Source: Centipeda flueggei ATCC 43531 (GTDB taxonomy: Bacteria > Bacillota > Negativicutes > Selenomonadales > Selenomonadaceae). Taken from it: a stretch of DNA of 64,000 nucleotides. How positions within the stretch are numbered: the first letter of the stretch is position 1; every line of letters starts with the position of its first letter. The notes below the pieces were generated by a model. The model was not told the DNA's origin. It saw nothing but the letters and a program-made list of their open reading frames with translations, and ran no database searches. The DNA lies in the NCBI RefSeq assembly GCF_000160695.1, contig NZ_GG694008.1, positions 26,080 through 90,079 of the forward strand, written 5' to 3'. Positions 63,429 through 64,000 of the stretch are shown piece by piece. Position numbers and translations under genes: made by a program.

Positions 63429-64000
63429 ATGAAAAAATCAATATGCATTGTATTGTTCACAGTCTTGCTGATTTTTACTTCACGATGCATCTACCATGAG
63501 ATATGCGCGCGTGCAACCTACGACGGGGTGATTGTTGGTTCACGCTCTGTAGGAGAAGAGAAAAGTATTTGTTTTTTTAATCCGAATCATGTAGATGAAT
63601 ATACATGTATTTCTTTAGATAATATACGTTTATTCCAAGATTGCAGGCTCTTAGATGCCGCCATGGATCAAGAAGGAGAAGTTTTTCTGCTAATAACAAA
63701 TAAACAAGTAACCAATAAACAAGAAATTCGCATTGTGAAATTAAATACCGACGGGCTTGTTATTCTTCCGATAACTTTGACAATACAATTTGATATATCC
63801 ATGATTGTTACCGAAGAACATATTGTTCTTGGCACAAAGCAAAACATCCTTTTTTTTGATAAAAAGGGACAAGAGACGAATAGATATCACTATCCGCGGA
63901 AAGATTTTTTTATGAGACCATATAAACATGGTGTAATAATACAAACCGACTCCGGAGAGGTATTATATTTAACGGCCAATAGCGCAGAACACCTTTTAAC
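63429..64000 (+). CDS. secreted or membrane-anchored protein of unknown function, partial
   Basis: A frame open from ATG 63429 to the right edge, 190 codons so far. Residues 1-27 look like a signal peptide or anchor (KKSICIVLFTVLLIFTSRC). The rest is rich in Ile, Asn, Lys and short beta-like stretches (EEHIVLGTKQNILFFDKKG), hinting at a beta-propeller but not proving it. GAGGTG stands 7 bases upstream. Codons are much more AT-rich than elsewhere in the window, which suggests recent acquisition. Confidence 0.7.
   Translation, partial: MKKSICIVLFTVLLIFTSRCIYHEICARATYDGVIVGSRSVGEEKSICFFNPNHVDEYTCISLDNIRLFQDCRLLDAAMDQEGEVFLLITNKQVTNKQEIRIVKLNTDGLVILPITLTIQFDISMIVTEEHIVLGTKQNILFFDKKGQETNRYHYPRKDFFMRPYKHGVIIQTDSGEVLYLTANSAEHLL

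Overview
The window looks like a chromosomal segment of a Selenomonas-type member of the Negativicutes (Firmicutes with an outer membrane). The assignment is inferred from gene content: Firmicute-style clusters (hrcA-grpE-dnaK-dnaJ with a CIRCE operator, sepF/ylmH/divIVA, pyrR, a SigH-like sigma factor beside the ribosomal operon) occur with the GC-rich codon use of the oral selenomonads, a PPi-type phosphofructokinase and a CbiK-type cobaltochelatase carrying a signal peptide. Most genes lie on the minus strand, and the plus-strand genes are small islands. Only the last 600 bases are clearly AT-rich.

Layout. 1-2 kb: murI with a thioesterase, an unknown membrane-anchored protein and a CofE-like ligase running off the left edge. 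2-4 kb (+): a small membrane protein, brnQ and tRNA-Ser. 4-17.6 kb (-): a long run of closely packed housekeeping genes. Read 5' to 3' it holds a UPF0173 hydrolase, miaA, hfq, dut, an Rrf2 regulator with a cysteine desulfurase, a RodZ-like protein, nrdR, a radical SAM protein, the yfiH-yggS-sepF-proC-ylmH-divIVA-lspA-rluD-like cell-division/envelope cluster and pyrR. 17.7-25.8 kb (-): ileS and the hrcA-grpE-dnaK-dnaJ heat-shock operon. 26-34.9 kb (-): rpiB-glyA-upp, a Zn/Mn-type ABC transporter without a binding protein, an exporter ABC pair with a Gfo/Idh oxidoreductase, exported CbiK and an exported vWA protein.

35-40.3 kb (-): sigH, then the transcription/translation block (5' to 3': fMet-Tyr-fMet-Thr-Met tRNAs, rpmG, secE, nusG, rplK, rplA, L10 leader, rplJ, rplL). 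40.4-44.7 kb (-): pfk and map-DEAD helicase-NERD. 44.8-46.3 kb (+): a polysaccharide deacetylase and a conserved-looking 65-residue orphan. 46.3-50.5 kb: a sucrose PTS/hydrolase pair, an orphan glucitol-type EIIA and a flavodoxin remnant. 50.5-55.6 kb (-): ecfT-truA followed by pilB-pilT-pilC-like genes. 55.7-58.1 kb: convergent EAL-HDOD and HD-GYP genes. 58.2-60.6 kb (+): an amino-acid ABC importer. 60.6-62.8 kb (-): a MATE exporter and a YdcF-like protein. 63.1-64 kb (+): an AT-rich secreted protein cut by the window edge.

The most unusual signal is a dispersed repeat of about 160 bp with matching terminal inverted repeats. It is present at 34888-35051 and 62791-62951, and a third copy with decayed ends (37289-37402) lies between the L10-leader terminator and rplJ. 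The copies align with each other on DNA and look like a non-autonomous mobile element. Other points of interest are the CofE-like ligase in a lineage not known for F420, exported CbiK, an ecfT gene without adjacent ATPases, pilus motor genes without pilins, and the orphan EIIA. I found no CRISPR array, prophage, rRNA or intact transposase.
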